Positions 10,665 through 25,600 of a stretch of DNA of 64,000 nt are shown here, piece by piece. This DNA is from Mytilus californianus (lineage: Eukaryota; Mollusca; Bivalvia; Mytilida; Mytilidae). Below the pieces are notes generated by a model that did not search any database, was not told the DNA's origin, and saw only the letters and a program-made list of their open reading frames with translations. The number at the start of each line of letters is the position of its first letter. The first letter of the stretch is position 1. Both the position numbers and the translations under genes were made by a program. Where the stretch lies: assembly GCF_021869535.1 (NCBI RefSeq), contig NW_026262679.1, forward strand, positions 82,767,143 through 82,831,142, in the 5' to 3' direction.

Positions 10665-13600
10665 CTGTAATACATAATCAAATTATTTTAATATCTATCA
10701 GACAACTATTAATAAATAAAAAAAAAAATATACTTACTTTCCGATGCATATGTTACCTGTCCTGACGTAAATATCCTGGGGCTGGTATCTGAAACAAAAA
10801 CAAAATAAGTTCAAAAATATTGAACCAAATAAAAAACTTAAAAAATTTGCTACTTTAATTTTTTTTTCATTCAAAATATCTATAAAGAAAAACTGGCATT
10901 AATGGCAGCCATCATCATTGCTCAATTGCTCTTTTTGACTATATATCATTAACTTATTTTCATTTTAAATCTATATTTCAATCAGTAATGAAGACGGTTA
11001 ATGATATAATCATTATTTCCGAAATTAATGTGCGTGTCAAATTATCAGAAGTTGGTGGCTAACCAAAACAATCTGATGTATACATTTTGAATAGAAATGA
11101 TTAAAATTCAACTGAATTTCAAACAATCTAAATCAAGTCATATTTTCCAAATTACTTTAAAAAAATCAACTAAATATGTAGATATCCAAATTGACAATCG
11201 GAAACTTTACTTTCGTTCAGGTGAGACTATTAGAGAAAGGGTTTCCAAATTTTCAATGTTAAGAAAACATTTGCTGTTATAATTAATTCAGAAATTAATG
11301 TGATGCATGTTTTAATTCAAATCCTACATTGGAGTACAAATAAAAAAGAAGATGTGGTATGATTGCCAATGAGACAACTCTCCACAAGAGACCAAATGAC
11401 ACAGAAATTAACAACAATAGGTCACCGTACGGCCTTCAACAATGAACAAAGCCCATACTGCACAGTCAGCTATAAAAGGCCCAGAAATGACAATGTAAAA
11501 ACAATTCAAACATGAATACTAAGTATACTTTCTTATTAAAATATATTTCATTAGAGTATAAATTTGAAAAAAAAATTTTGGACTAATTTGTAATAAATTT
11601 TCAAGCTGTTTCTCCAGGGAAAACTGATTTTATTACCTTACAACTATTAACAGTTTAAGTACAATTGTAATGACAAAATACCTACATCATCATCTGGGCA
11701 TCTACAACTAAATCATCGCCATGTCAAGGACTGTAATTTCGTCTTCTTCTCTCAGGGCTCCCGTCTATCTGTAATACATAATCAAATTATTTTAATATCT
11801 ATCAGACAACTATAAATAAATAAAAAAAAAATATACTTACTTTCCGATGCATATGTTACCTGTCCTGACGTAAATATCCTGGGGCTGGTATCTGAAACAA
11901 AAACAAAATAAGTTCAAAAATATTGAACCAAATATAAAACTTAAAAAATTTGCTACTTTAATTTTTTTTTCATTCAAAATATCTATAAAGAAAAACTGGC
12001 ATTAATGGCAGCCATCATCATTGCTCAATTGCTCTTTTTGACTATATATCATTAACTTATTTTCATTTTAAATCTATATTTCAATCAGTAATGAAGACGG
12101 TTTAATGATATAATCATTATTTCCGAAATTAATGTGCGTGTCAAATTATCAGAAGTTGGTGGCTAACCAAAAGAATCTGATGTATACATTTTGAACAGGA
12201 ATGATTAAAATTCAACTGAATTTCAAACAATCTAAATCAAGTCATATTTTCCAAATTACTTTAAAAAAATCGACTTGATATGTAGATATCTAAATTGACA
12301 ATCGGATACTTTACTTTCGTTCAGGTGAGACTATTAGAGAAAGGGTTTCCAAATTGTCAATGTTAAGAGAATATTTGCTGTTCTAATTAATTCAGAAATT
12401 AATGTGATGCATGTTTTAATTCAAATCCTACATTGGAGTACAAATAAAAAAGAAGATGTGGTATGATTGCCAATGAGACAACTCTCCACAAGAGACCAAA
12501 TGACACAGAAATTAACAACAATAGGTCACCGTACGGCCTTCAACAATGAGCAAAGCCCATACTGCACAGTCAGCTATAAAAGGCCCAGAAATGACAATGT
12601 AAAAACAATTCAAACATGAATACTAAGTATACTTTCTTATTAAAATATATTTCATTAGAGTATAAATTTGAAAAAGAAATTTTGGACTAATTTGTAATAA
12701 ATTTTCAAGCTGTTTCTCCAGGGAAAACTGATTTTATTACCTTACAACTATTAACAGTTTAAGTACAATTGTAATGACAAAATACCTACATCATCATCTG
12801 GGCATCTACAACTAAATCATCGCCATGTCTAGGACTGTAATTTCGTCTTCTTCTCTCAGGGCTCCCGTCTATCTGTAATACATAATCAAATTATTTTAAT
12901 ATCTATCAGACAACTATTAATAAATAAAAAAAAAATATACTTCTTTCCGATGCATATGTTACCTGTCCTGACGTAAATATCCTGGGGCTGGTATCTGAAA
13001 CAAAAACAAAATAAGTTCAAAAATATTGAACCAAATATAAAACTTAAAAAATTTGCTACTTTAATTTTTTTTTCATTCAAAATATCTATAAAGAAAAACT
13101 GGCATTAATGGCAGCCATCATCATTGCTCAATTGCTCTTTTTGACTATATATCATTAACTTATTTTCATTTTAAATCTATATTTCAATCAGTAATGAAGA
13201 CGGTTTAATGATATAATCATTATTTCCGAAATTAATGTGCGTGTCAAATTATCAGAAGTTGGTGGCTAACCAAAAGAATCTGATGTATACATTTTGAACA
13301 GAAATGATTAAAATTCAACTGAATTTCAAACAATCTAAATCAAGTCATATTTTCCAAATTACTTTAAAAAAATCGACTTAATATGTAGATATCTAAATTG
13401 ACAATCGGATACTTTACTTTCGTTCAGGTGAGACTATTAGAGAAAGGGTTTCCAAATTGTCAATGTTAAGAGAATATTTGCTGTTCTAATTAATTCAGAA
13501 ATTAATGTGATGCATGTTTTAATTCAAATCCTACATTGGAGTACAAATAAAAAAGAAGATGTGGTATGATTGCCAATGAGACAACTCTCCACAAGAGACC

Positions 13601-16600
13601 AAATGACACAGAAATTAACAACAATAGGTCACCGTACGGCCTTCAACAATGAGCAAAGCCCATACTGCACAGTCAGCTATAAAAGGCCCAGAAATGACAA
13701 TGTAAAAACAATTCAAACATGAATACTAAGTATACTTTCTTATTAAAATATATTTCATTAGAGTATAAATTTGAAAAAGAAATTTTGGACTAATTTGTAA
13801 TAAATTTTCAAGCTGTTTCTCCAGGGAAAACTGATTTTATTACCTTACAACTATTAACAGTTTAAGTACAATTGTAATGACAAAATACCTACATCATCAT
13901 CTGGGCATCTACAACTAAATCATCGCCATGTCTAGGACTGTAATTTCGTCTTCTTCTCTAAGGGCTCCCGTCTATCTGTAATACATAATCAAATTATTTT
14001 AATATCTATCAGACAACTATTAATAAATAAAAAAAAAATATACTTACTTTCCGATGCATATGTTACCTGTCCTGACGTAAATATCCTGGGGCTGGTATCT
14101 AAAACAAAAACAAAATAAGTTCAAAAATATTGAACCAAATATAAAACTTAAAAAATTTGCTACTTTAATTTTTTTTTCATTCAAAATATCTATAAAGAAA
14201 AACTGGCATTAATGGTAGCCATCATCATTGCTCAATTGCTCTTTTTGACTATATATCATTAACTTATTTTCATTTTAAATCTATATTTCAATCAGTAATG
14301 AAGACGGTTTAATGATATAATCATTATTTCCGAAATTAATGTGCGTGTCAAATTATCAGAAATTGGTGGCTAACCAAAACAATCTGATGTATACATTTTA
14401 AACAGAAATGATTAAAATTCAACTGAATTTCAAACAATCTAAATCAAGTCATATTTTCCAAATTACTTTAAAAAAATCGACTTAATATGTAGATATCTAA
14501 ATTGACAATCTAATACTTTACTTTCGTTCAGGTGAGACTATTAGAGAAAGAGTTTCCAAATTGTCAATGTTAAGAGAATATTTTCTGTTCTCATTAATTC
14601 AGAAATTAATGTGATGCATGTTTTAATTCAAATCCTACATTGGAGTACAAATAAAAAAGAAGATGTGGTATGATTGCCAATGAGACAACTCTCCACAAGA
14701 GACCAAATGACACAGAAATTAACAACAATAGGTCACCGTACGGCCTTCAACAATGAGCAAAGCCCATACTGCACAGTCAGCTATAAAAGGCTCCGAAATG
14801 ACAATGTAAAAACAATTCAAACATGAATACTAAGTATACTTTCTTATTAAAATATATTTCATTAGAGTATAAATTTGAAAAAAAAATTTTGGACTAATTT
14901 GTAATAAATTTTCAAGCTGTTTCTCCAGGGAAAACTGATTTTATTACCTTACAACTATTAACAGTTTAAGTACAATTGTAATGACAAAATACCTACATCA
15001 TCATCTGGGCATCTACAACTAAATCATCGCCATGTCAAGGACTGTAATTTCGTCTTCTTCTCTCAGGGCTCCCGTCTATCTGTAATACATAATCAAATTA
15101 TTTTAATATCTATCAGACAACTATAAATAAATAAAAAAAAAATATACTTACTTTCCGATGCATATGTTACCTGTCCTGACGTAAATATCCTGGGGCTGGT
15201 ATCTGAAACAAAAACAAAATAAGTTCAAAAATATTGAACCAAATATAAAACTTAAAAAATTTGCTACTTTAATTTTTTTTTCATTCAAAATATCTATAAA
15301 GAAAAACTGGCATTAATGGCAGCCATCATCATTGCTCAATTGCTCTTTTTGACTATATATCATTAACTTATTTTCATTTTAAATCTATATTTCAATCAGT
15401 AAGGAAGACGGTTTAATGATATAATCATTATTTCCGAAATTAATGTGCGTGTCAAATTATCAGAAGTTGGTGGCTAACCAAAACAATCTGATGTAAACAT
15501 TTTGAACAGAAATGATTAAAATTCAACTGAATTTCAAACAATCTAAATCAAGTCATATTTTCCAAATTACTTTAAAAAAATCGACTTAATATGTAGATAT
15601 CTAAATTGACAATCGGATACTTTACTTTCGTTCAGGTGAGACTATTAGAGAAAGGGTTTCCAAATTGTCAATGTTAAGAGAATATTTGCTGTTCTAATTA
15701 ATTCAGAAATTAATTGGATGCATGTTTTAATTCAAATCCTACATTGGAGTACACATGTACAAATAAAAAAGTAGATGTGGTAGGATTGCCAATGAGACAA
15801 CTCTCCACAAGAGACCAAATGACACAGAAATTAACAACAATAGGTCACCGTACGGCCTTCAACAATGAGCAAAGCCCATACTGCACAGTCAGCTATATAA
15901 GGCCCAGAAATGACAATGTAAAAACAATTCAAACATGAATACTAAGTATACTTTCTTATTAAAATATATTTCATTAGAGTATAAATTTGAAAAAGAAATT
16001 TTGGACTAATTTGTAATAAATTTTCAAGCTGTTTCTCCAGGGAAAACTGATTTTATTACCTTACAACTATTAACAGTTTAAGTACAATTGTAATGACAAA
16101 ATACCTACATCATCATCTGGGCATCTACAACTAAATCATCGCCATGTCTAGGACTGTAATTTCGTCTTCTTCTCTCAGGGCTCCCGTCTATCTGTAATAC
16201 ATAATCAAATTATTTTAATATCTATCAGACAACTATTAATAAATAAAAAAAAAATATACTTACTTTCCGATGCATATGTTACCTGTCCTGACGTAAATAT
16301 CCTGGGGCTGGTATCTGAAACAAAAACAAAATAAGTTCAAAAATATTGAACCAAATATAAAACTTAAAAAATTTGCTACTTTAATTTTTTTTTCATTCAA
16401 AATATCTATAAAGAAAAACTGGCATTAATGGCAGCCATCATCATTGCTCAATTGCTCTTTTTGACTATATATCATTAACTTATTTTCATTTTAAATCTAT
16501 ATTTCAATCAGTAATGAAGACGGTTTAATGATATAATCATTATTTCCGAAATTAATGTGCGTGTCAAATTATCAGAAGTTGGTGGCTAACCAAAACAATC

Positions 16601-19600
16601 TGATGTATACATTTTGAACAGAAATGATTAAAATTCAACTGAATTTCAAACAATCTAAATCAAGTCATATTTTCCAAATTACTTTAAAAAAATTGACTTA
16701 ATATGTAGATATCTAAATTGACAATCGGATACTTTACTTTCGTTGAGGTGAGACTATTAGAGAAAGGGTTTCCAAATTGTCAATGTTAAGAGAATATTTG
16801 CTGTTCTAATTAATTCAGAAATTAATGTGATGCATGTTTTAATTCAAATCCTACATTGGAGTACAAATAAAAAAGAAGATGTGGTAGGATTGCCAATGAG
16901 ACAACTCTCCACAAGAGACCAAATGACACAGAAATTAACAACAATAGGTCACCGTACGGCCTTCAACAATGAGCAAAGCCCATACTGCACAGTCAGCTAT
17001 AAAAGGCCCAGAAATGACAATGTAAAAACAATTCAAACATGAATACTAAGTATACTTTCTTATTAAAATATATTTCATTAGAGTATAAATTTGAAAAAGA
17101 AATTTTGGACTAATTTGTAATAAATTTTCAAGCTGTTTCTCCATGGGAAAACTGATTTTATTACCTTACAACTATTAACAGTTTAAGTACAATTGTAATG
17201 ACAAAATACCTACATCATCATCTGGGCATCTACAACTAAATCATCGCCATGTCTAGGACTGTAATTTCGTCTTCTTCTCTCAGGGCTCCCGTCTATCTGT
17301 AATACATAATCAAATTATTTTAATATCTATCAGACAACTATTAATAAATAAAAAAAAAATATACTTACTTTCCGATGCATATGTTACCTGTCCTGACGTA
17401 AATATCCTGGGGCTGGTATCTGAAACAAAAACAAAATAAGTTAAAAAATATTGAACCAAATATAAAACTTAAAAAATTTGCTACTTTAATTTTTTTTTCA
17501 TTCAAAATATCTATAAAGAAAAACTGGCATTAATGGCAGCCATCATCATTGCTCAATTGCTCTTTTTGACTATATATCATTAACTTATTTTCATTTTAAA
17601 TCTATATTTCAATCAGTAATGAAGACGGTTTAATGATATAATCATTATTTCCGAAATTAATGTGCGTGTCAAATTATCAGAAGTTGGTGGCTAACCAAAA
17701 CAATCTGATGTATACATTTTGAACAGAAATGATTAAAATTCAACTGAATTTCAAACAATCTAAATCAAGTCATATTTTCCAAATTACTTTAAAAAAATCG
17801 ACTTAATATGTAGATATCTAAATTGACAATCGGATACTTTACTTTCGTTCAGGTGAGACTATTAGAGAAAGGGTTTCCAAATTGTCAATGTTAAGAGAAT
17901 ATTTGCTGTTCTAATTAATTCAGAAATTAATGTGATGCATGTTTTAATTCAAATCCTACATTGGAGTACAAATAAAAAAGAAGATGTGGTAGGATTGCCA
18001 ATGAGACAACTCTCCACAAGAGACCAAATGACACAGAAATTAACAACAATAGGTCACCGTACGGCCTTCAACAATGAGCAAAGCCCATACTGCACAGTCA
18101 GCTATAAAAGGCCCAGAAATGACAATGTAAAAACAATTCAAACATGAATACTAAGTATACTTTCTTATTAAAATATATTTCATTAGAGTATAAATTTGAA
18201 AAAGAAATTTTGGACTAATTTGTAATAAATTTTCAAGCTGTTTCTCCAGGAAAAACTGATTTTATTACCTTACAACTATTAACAGTTTAAGTACAATTGT
18301 AATGACAAAATACCTACATCATCATCTGGGCATCTACAACTAAATCATCGCCATGTCTAGGACTGTAATTTCGTCTTCTTCTCTCAGGGCTTCCGTCTAT
18401 CTGTAATACATAATCAAATTATTTTAATATCTATCAGACAACTATTAATAAATAAAAAAAAAATATACTTACTTTCCGATGCATATGTTACCTGTCCTGA
18501 CGTAAATATCCTGGGGCTGGTATCTGAAACAAAAACAAAATAAGTTCAAAAATATTGAACCAAATATAAAACTTAAAAAATTTGCTACTTTAATTTTTTT
18601 TTCATTCAAAATATCTATAAAGAAAAACTGGCATTAATGGCAGCCATCATCATTGCTCAATTGCTCTTTTTGACTATATATCATTAACTTATTTTCATTT
18701 TAAATCTATATTTCAATCAGTAATGAAGACGGTTTAATGATATAATCATTATTTCCGAAATTAATGTGCGTGTCAAATTATCAGAAGTTGGTGGCTAACC
18801 AAAACAATCTGATGTATACATTTTGAACAGAAATGATTAAAATTCAACTGAATTTCAAACAATCTAAATCAAGTCATATTTTCCAAATTACTTTAAAAAA
18901 ATCGACTTAATATGTAGATATCTAAATTGACAATCGGATACTTTACTTTCGTTCAGGTGAGACTATTAGAGAAAGGGTTTCCAAATTGTCAATGTTAAGA
19001 GAATATTTGCTGTTCTAATTAATTCAGAAATTAATGTGATGCATGTTTTAATTCAAATCCTACATTGGAGTACAAATAAAAAAGAAGATGTGGTAGGATT
19101 GCCAATGAGACAACTCTCCACAAGAGACCAAATGACACAGAAATTAACAACAATAGGTCGCCGTACGGCCTTCAACAATGAGCAAAGCCCATACTGCACA
19201 GTCAGCTATAAAAGGCCCAGAAATGACAATGTAAAAACAATTCAAACATGAATACTAAGTATACTTTCTTATTAAAATATATTTCATTAGAGTATAAATT
19301 TGAAAAAGAAATTTTGGACTAATTTGTAATAAATTTTCAAGCTGTTTCTCCAGGGAAAACTGATTTTATTACCTTACAACTATTAACAGTTTAAGTACAA
19401 TTGTAATGACAAAATACCTACATCATCATCTGGGCATCTACAACTAAATCATCGCCATGTCTAGGACTGTAATTTCGTCTTCTTCTCTCAGGGCTCCCGT
19501 CTATCTGTAATACATAATCAAATTATTTTAATATCTATCAGACAACTATTAATAAATAAAAAAAAAATATACTTACTTTCCGATGCATATGTTACCTGTC

Positions 19601-22600
19601 CTGACGTAAATATCCTGGGGCTGGTATCTGAAACAAAAACAAAATAAGTTCAAAAATATTGAACCAAATATAAAACTTAAAAAATTTGCTACTTTAATTT
19701 TTTTTTCATTCAAAATATCTATAAAGAAAAACTGGCATTAATGGCAGCTATCATCATTGCTCAATTGCTCTTTTTGACTATATATCATTAACTTATTTTC
19801 ATTTTAAATCTATATTTCAATCAGTAATGAAGACGGTTTAATGATATAATCATTATTTCCGAAATTAATGTGCGTGTCAAATTATCAGAAGTTGGTGGCT
19901 AACCAAAACAATCTGATGTATACATTTTGAACAGAAATGATTAAAATTCAACTGAATTTCAAACAATCTAAATCAAGTCATATTTTCCAAATTACTTTAA
20001 AAAAATCGACTTAATATGTAGATATCTAAATTGACAATCGGATACTTTACTTTTGTTCAGGTGAGACTATTAGAGAAAGGGTTTCCAAATTGTCAATGTT
20101 AAGAGAATATTTGCTGTTCTAATTAATTCAGAAATTAATGTGATGCATGTTTTAATTCAAATCCTACATTGGAGTACAAATAAAAAAGAAGATGTGGTAG
20201 GATTGCCAATGAGACAACTCTCCACAAGAGACCAAATGACACAGAAATTAACAACAATAGGTCACCGTACGGCCTTCAACAATGAGCAAAGCCCATACTG
20301 CACAGTCAGCTATAAAAGGCCCAGAAATGACAATGTAAAAACAATTCAAACATGAATACTAAGTATACTTTCTTATTAAAATATATTTCATTAGAGTATA
20401 AATTTGAAAAAGAAATTTTGGACTAATTTGTTATAAATTTTCAAGCTGTTTCTCCAGGGAAAACTGATTTTATTACCTTACAACTATTAACAGTTTAAGT
20501 ACAATTGTAATGACAAAATACCTACATCATCATCTGGGCATCTACAACTAAATCATCGCCATGTCTAGGACTGTAATTTCGTCTTCTTCTCTCAGGGCTC
20601 CCGTCTATCTGTAATACATAATCAAATTATTTTAATATCTATCAGACAACTATTAATAAATAAAAAAAAAATATACTTACTTTCCGATGCATATGTTACC
20701 TGTCCTGACGTAAATATCCTGGGGCTGGTATCTGAAACAAAAACAAAATAAGTTAAAAAATATTGAACCAAATATAAAACTTAAAAAATTTGCTACTTTA
20801 ATTTTTTTTTCATTCAAAATATCTATAAAGAAAAACTGGCATTAATGGCAGCTATCATCATTGCTCAATTGCTCTTTTTGACTATATATCATTAACTTAT
20901 TTTCATTTTAAATCTATATTTCAATCAGTAATGAAGACGGTTTAATGATATAATCATTATTTCCGAAATTAATGTGCGTGTCAAATTATCAGAAGTTGGT
21001 GGCTAACCAAAACAATCTGATGTATACATTTTGAACAGAAATGATTAAAATTCAACTGAATTTCAAACAATCTAAATCAAGTCATATTTTCCAAATTACT
21101 TTAAAAAAATCGACTTAATATGTAGATATCTAAATTGACAATCGGATACTTTACTTTCGTTCAGGTGAGACTATTAGAGAAAGGGTTTCCAAATTGTCAA
21201 TGTTAAGAGAATATTTGCTGTTCTAATTAATTCAGAAATTAATGTGATGCATGTTTTAATTCAAATCCTACATTGGAGTACAAATAAAAAAGAAGATGTG
21301 GTAGGATTGCCAATGAGACAACTCTCCACAAGAGACCAAATGACACAGAAATTAACAACAATAGGTCACCGTACGGCCTTCAACAATGAGCAAAGCCCAT
21401 ACTGCACAGTCAGCTATAAAAGGCCCAGAAATGACAATGTAAAAACAATTCAAACATGAATACTAAGTATACTTTCTTATTAAAATATATTTCATTAGAG
21501 TATAAATTTGAAAAAGAAATTTTGGACTAATTTGTAATAAATTTTCAAGCTGTTTCTCCAGGGAAAACTGAATTTATTACCTTACAACTATTAACAGTTT
21601 AAGTACAATTGTAATGACAAAATACCTACATCATCATCTGGGCATCTACAACTAAATCATCGCCATGTCTAGGACTGTAATTTCGTCTTCTTCTCTCAGG
21701 GCTTCCGTCTATCTGTAATACATAATCAAATTATTTTAATATCTATCAGACAACTATTAATAAATAAAAAAAAAATATACTTACTTTCCGATGCATATGT
21801 TACCTGTCCTGACGTAAATATCCTGGGGCTGGTATCTGAAACAAAAACAAAATAAGTTCAAAAATATTGAACCAAATATAAAACTTAAAAAATTTGCTAC
21901 TTTAATTTTTTTTTCATTCAAAATATCTATAAAGAAAAACTGGCATTAATGGCAGCCATCATCATTGCTCAATTGCTCTTTTTGACTATATATCATTAAC
22001 TTATTTTCATTTTAAATCTATATTTCAATCAGTAATGAAGACAGTTTAATGATATAATCATTATTTCCGAAATTAATGTGCGTGTCAAATTATCAGAAGT
22101 TGGTGGCTAACCAAAACAATCTGATGTATACATTTTAAACAGAAATGATTAAAATTCAACTGAATTTCAAACAATCTAAATCAAGTCATATTTTCCAAAT
22201 TACTTTAAAAAAATCGACTTAATATGTAGATATCTTAATTGACAATCGGATACTTTACTTTCGTTCAGGTGAGACTATTAGAGAAAGGGTTTCCAAATTG
22301 TCAATGTTAAGAGAATATTTGCTGTTCTAATTAATTCAGAAATTAATGTGATGCATGTTTTAATTCAAATCCTACATTGGAGTACAAATAAAAAAGAAGA
22401 TGTGGTAGGATTGCCAATGAGACAACTCTCCACAAGAGACCAAATGACACAGAAATTAACAACAATAGGTCACCGTACGGCCTTCAACAATGAGCAAAGC
22501 CCATACTGCACAGTCAGCTATAAAAGGCCCAGAAATGACAATGTAAAAACAATTCAAACATGAATACTAAGTATACTTTCTTATTAAAATATATTTCATT

Positions 22601-25600
22601 AGAGTATAAATTTGAAAAAGAAATTTTGGACTAATTTGTAATAAATTTTCAAGCTGTTTCTCCAGGGAAAACTGATTTTATTACCTTACAACTATTAACA
22701 GTTTAAGTACAATTGTAATGACAAAATACCTACATCATCATCTGGGCATCTACAACTAAATCATCGCCATGTCTAGGACTGTAATTTCGTCTTCTTCTCT
22801 CAGGGCTCCCGTCTATCTGTAATACATAATCAAATTATTTTAATATCTATCAGACAACTATTAATAAATAAAAAAAAAATATACTTACTTTCCGATGCAT
22901 ATGTTACCTGTCCTGACGTAAATATCCTGGGGCTGGTATCTGAAACAAAAACAAAATAAGTTCAAAAATATTGAACCAAATATAAAACTTAAAAAATTTG
23001 CTACTTTAATTTTTTTTTCATTCAAAATATCTATAAAGAAAAACTGGCATTAATGGCAGCTATCATCATTGCTCAATTGCTCTTTTTGACTATATATCAT
23101 TAACTTATTTTCATTTTAAATCTATATTTCAATCAGTAATGAAGACGGTTTAATGATATAATCATTATTTCCGAAATTAATGTGCGTGTCAAATTATCAG
23201 AAGTTGGTGGCTAACCAAAACAATCTGATGTATACATTTTGAACAGAAATGATTAAAATTCAACTGAATTTCAAACAATCTAAATCAAGTCATATTTTCC
23301 AAATTACTTTAAAAAAATCGACTTAATATGTAGATATCTAAATTGACAATCAGATACTTTACTTTCGTTCAGGTGAGACTATTAGAGAAAGGGTTTCCAA
23401 ATTGTCAATGTTAAGAGAATATTTGCTGTTCTAATTAATTCAGAAATTAATGTGATGCATGTTTTAATTCAAATCCTACATTGGAGTACAAATAAAAAAG
23501 AAGATGTGGTAGGATTGCCAATGAGACAACTCTCCACAAGAGACCAAATGACACAGAAATTAACAACAATAGGTCACTGTACGGCCTTCAACAATGAGCA
23601 AAGCCCATACTGCACAGTCAGCTATAAAAGGCCCAGAAATGACAATGTAAAAACAATTCAAACATGAATACTAAGTATACTTTCTTATTAAAATATATTT
23701 CATTAGAGTATAAATTTGAAAAAGAAATTTTGGACTAATTTGTAATAAATTTTCAAGCTGTTTCTCCAGGGAAAACTGATTTTATTACCTTACAACTATT
23801 AACAGTTTAAGTACAATTGTAATGACAAAATACCTACATCATCATCTGGGCATCTACAACTAAATCATCGCCATGTCTAGGACTGTAATTTCGTCTTCTT
23901 CTCTCAGGGCTCCCGTCTATCTGTAATACATAATCAAATTATTTTAATATCTATCAGACAACTATTAATAAATAAAAAAAAAATATACTTACTTTCCGAT
24001 GCATATGTTACCTGTCCTGACGTAAATATCCTGGGGCTGGTATCTGAAACAAAAACAAAATAAGTTCAAAAATATTGAACCAAATATAAAACTTAAAAAA
24101 TTTGCTACTTTAATTTTTTTTTCATTCAAAATATCTATAAAGAAAAATTGGCATTAATGGCAGCCATCATCATTGCTCAATTGCTCTTTTTGACTATATA
24201 TCATTAACTTATTTTCATTTTAAATCTATATTTCAATCAGTAATGAAGACGGTTTAATGATATAATCATTATTTCCGAAATTAATGTGCGTGTCAAATTA
24301 TCAGAAGTTGGTGGCTAACCAAAACAATCTGATGTATACATTTTGAACAGAAATGATTAAAATTCAACTGAATTTCAAACAATCTAAATCAAGTCATATT
24401 TTCCAAATTACTTTAAAAAATCGACTTAATATGTAGATATCTAAATTGACAATCGGATACTTTACTTTCGTTCAGGTGAGACTATTAGAGAAAGGGTTTC
24501 CAAATTGTCAATGTTAAGAGAATATTTGCTGTTCTAATTAATTCAGAAATTAATGTGATGCATGTTTTAATTCAAATCCTACATTGGAGTACAAATAAAA
24601 AAGAAGATGTGGTAGGATTGCCAATGAGACAACTCTCCACAAGAGACCAAATGACACAGAAATTAACAACAATAGGTCACCGTACGGCCTTCAACAATGA
24701 GCAAAGCCCATACTGCACAGTCAGCTATAAAAGGCCCAGAAATGACAATGTAAAAACAATTCAAACATGAATACTAAGTATACTTTCTTATTAAAATATA
24801 TTTCATTAGAGTATAAATTTGAAAAAGAAATTTTGGACTAATTTGTAATAAATTTTCAAGCTGTTTCTCCAGGGAAAACTGATTTTATTACCTTACAACT
24901 ATTAACAGTTTAAGTACAATTGTAATGACAAAATACCTACATCATCATCTGGGCATCTACAACTAAATCATCGCCATGTCTAGGACTGTAATTTCGTCTT
25001 CTTCTCTCAGGGCTCCCGTCTATCTGTAATACATAATCAAATTATTTTAATATCTATCAGACAACTATTAATAAATAAAAAAAAAATATACTTACTTTCC
25101 GATGCATATGTTACCTGTCCTGACGTAAATATCCTGGGGCTGGTATCTGAAACAAAAACAAAATAAGTTAAAAAATATTGAACCAAATATAAAACTTAAA
25201 AAATTTGCTACTTTAATTTTTTTTTCATTCAAAATATCTATAAAGAAAAACTGGCATTAATGGCAGCCATCATCATTGCTCAATTGCTCTTTTTGACTAT
25301 ATATCATTAACTTATTTTCATTTTAAATCTATATTTCAATCAGTAATGAAGACGGTTTAATGATATAATCATTATTTCCGAAATTAATGTGCGTGTCAAA
25401 TTATCAGAAGTTGGTGGCTAACCAAAACAATCTGATGTATACATTTTGAACAGAAATGATTAAAATTCAACTGAATTTCAAACAATCTAAATCAAGTCAT
25501 ATTTTCCAAATTACTTTAAAAAAATCGACTTAATATGTAGATATCTAAATTGACAATCGGATACTTTACTTTCGTTCAGGTGAGACTATTAGAGAAAGGG

